A stretch of DNA of 6,274 nucleotides, from assembly GCA_900555585.1 (NCBI GenBank), contig USLT01000045.1, positions 1 through 6,274 of the forward strand, read 5' to 3'. The translations under genes and the position numbers were made by a program. The stretch is from an uncultured Collinsella sp. Lineage in GTDB: Bacteria; Actinomycetota; Coriobacteriia; Coriobacteriales; Coriobacteriaceae. The stretch's first letter is position 1. Each line of letters starts with the position of its first letter. This document shows positions 5,666 to 6,274 of this stretch, piece after piece. The notes under the pieces were generated by a model, which saw only the letters and a program-made list of their open reading frames with translations, did not search any database and had not been told where the DNA came from.

Positions 5666-6274
5666 CTAGAGGCCGAGCTTAGCGCGCGCGGCGTCGAGAG
5701 CGGCGGGGATGCCCTCGGCATCCTTGCCGCCGGCCTGGGCCATGTTGGGACGGCCGCCGCCGCCACCGCCTACAAGTCCGGCGATCGCTTTGATCAGATT
5801 ACCTGCATGTGCACCCTGTTTCATTGCGCCGTCAGTTGCCATAGCTACCAGACTTACTTTTCCTTCGTTCGCAGATGCCAGAACAACAACACCCTCACCA
5901 AGTTTCTCTTTTAACTGATCGCCCAGATCACGAAGTCCGTTCATATCAACGTTCTCCAGTGCGGTTGCCAGAAGTTTCACACCGTTTACTTCTTCTACGC
6001 GATCCATAACATCGCCAAGTGCATCCTGAGCAGCTTTGCTCTTTAAGGACTCGTTCTCGCTGTGAAGTTCTTTCACTTCTGCCTGAAGATGAGTGATCTT
6101 TTCTGTCAGACCTGCTGCATTTGTTTTCAGTAATGCTGCTGCCTCGTTGATGATCTCCTCTAATTTATCATAGTAAGTATACAATGCATTGGAAGTCAGA
6201 GCCTCAATACGTCTTACACCTGCTGCGATACCGGACTCGGATACCAGTTTGAATGCAGTAATTGCACTGGTATT
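5666..6274 (-). CDS. alaS: Alanyl-tRNA synthetase, C-terminal part (5' end beyond window); mosaic composition
   Basis: AlaRS charges tRNA-Ala with alanine. Only the last 202 residues are here. The frame is open to base 6274, so the TTG at 6184 is an internal Leu codon, not a start. In order the segment shows the end of the editing domain (NTSAITAFKLV, SESGIAAGVRRIEAL), a coiled coil (about residues 45-85, ITHLQAEVKELHSENESLK) and the DHHA1/C-Ala domain (GDQLKEKLGEGVVVLAS, AMATDGAMKQGAHAGNLIK, GGGGGGRPNMAQAGGKD), ending in AARAKLGL. Codons 3' of the Gly tract are GC-rich like the rest of the window. Codons 5' of it are A/T-ending (GTA, GGA, AAA, ACT) and bases 5821-6274 are about 45% GC by hand count. 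That upstream protein resembles Lachnospiraceae AlaRS. It could be a recombinant gene or an assembly chimera. The catalytic domain lies outside the window. Confidence 0.93.
   Translation of the reverse strand, partial: NTSAITAFKLVSESGIAAGVRRIEALTSNALYTYYDKLEEIINEAAALLKTNAAGLTEKITHLQAEVKELHSENESLKSKAAQDALGDVMDRVEEVNGVKLLATALENVDMNGLRDLGDQLKEKLGEGVVVLASANEGKVSLVAMATDGAMKQGAHAGNLIKAIAGLVGGGGGGRPNMAQAGGKDAEGIPAALDAARAKLGL
5755..5800. other. Composition and codon-usage breakpoint inside alaS
   Basis: Reading alaS 5'-3' on the minus strand, codons change abruptly after the GTA at 5773-5771. Before it come GCA, GGT, CTG, AAA, GGA, CTT and GTA; after it come GGC, CGT, CCC, GCC, AAG and CTC almost exclusively. 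Hand counts give about 45% GC for 5821-6274 and 78% for 5701-5760. The switch lies in the six-glycine codon run of the conserved C-Ala motif, a stretch where DNA from unrelated bacteria can be nearly identical. The protein frame is preserved across the joint. Confidence 0.8.

Noticed and set aside
5755..5770. Six Gly codons in alaS as a simple-sequence repeat or phase-variable tract
   Set aside because: The GGGGGG-RPNMAQAGG motif is a normal conserved part of the AlaRS C-Ala domain, and the codons include GGT, so it is not a pure repeat.
6182..6184. TTG as a start codon for a 172-aa AlaRS C-terminal fragment
   Set aside because: The same frame continues upstream to the window edge with the conserved AlaRS sequence SESGIAAGVRRIEAL, so this TTG is an internal leucine codon of full alaS.

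Overview
The window carries eight genes, all on the minus strand, and reads right to left as one compact housekeeping block: alaS (3' part only) - ruvX - mltG - yqeG - aroK - aroB-like - M24B (Xaa-Pro) peptidase - efp (cut at base 1, lacking only the last few codons). The first six genes are almost gap-free: 8 nt, 4 nt, then three successive 4-bp start/stop overlaps (GTGA, ATGA, ATGA). The peptidase and efp are each preceded by a short spacer (68 and 109 nt) with a plausible promoter.

Organism: most of the window is high-GC (about 60-75% in the lines I counted by hand), with GC-ending codons. The order alaS-ruvX-mltG-(aro genes)-Xaa-Pro peptidase-efp is the ancestral actinobacterial order, also seen in Mycobacterium tuberculosis (alaS, Rv2554c, Rv2553c, aroE ... 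aroF/C, aroK, aroB, aroD/Q, pepQ, efp). The stripped-down aro section and protein flavour suggest an anaerobic gut actinomycete such as a member of the Coriobacteriia. That assignment is inference, not proof.

Two things stand out. First, the gene in the aroB position encodes a full-length protein of the dehydroquinate synthase fold. By alignment from memory it has lost nearly every catalytic residue: the NAD-binding GGGxxxD motif, the active-site lysines and both zinc-binding histidines. It has no frameshift or stop and is translationally coupled to an apparently intact shikimate kinase. It looks like a maintained pseudoenzyme in what remains of a shikimate operon, since aroE, aroC and aroQ are absent from their usual places here.

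Second, alaS is a mosaic. Its last ~35 codons match the high-GC host, but everything from about base 5771 to the window end is ~45% GC, with A/T-ending codons and a protein sequence resembling Lachnospiraceae AlaRS. The switch falls in the conserved Gly-rich C-Ala motif. It is either a recombination joint or a metagenomic assembly chimera.

Functionally the block mixes translation (AlaRS, EF-P), DNA/RNA processing (RuvX), peptidoglycan chain-length control (MltG), a HAD phosphatase (YqeG), shikimate phosphorylation (AroK) and proline-peptide turnover. I saw no RNA genes, CRISPR arrays, insertion sequences or convincing terminators.
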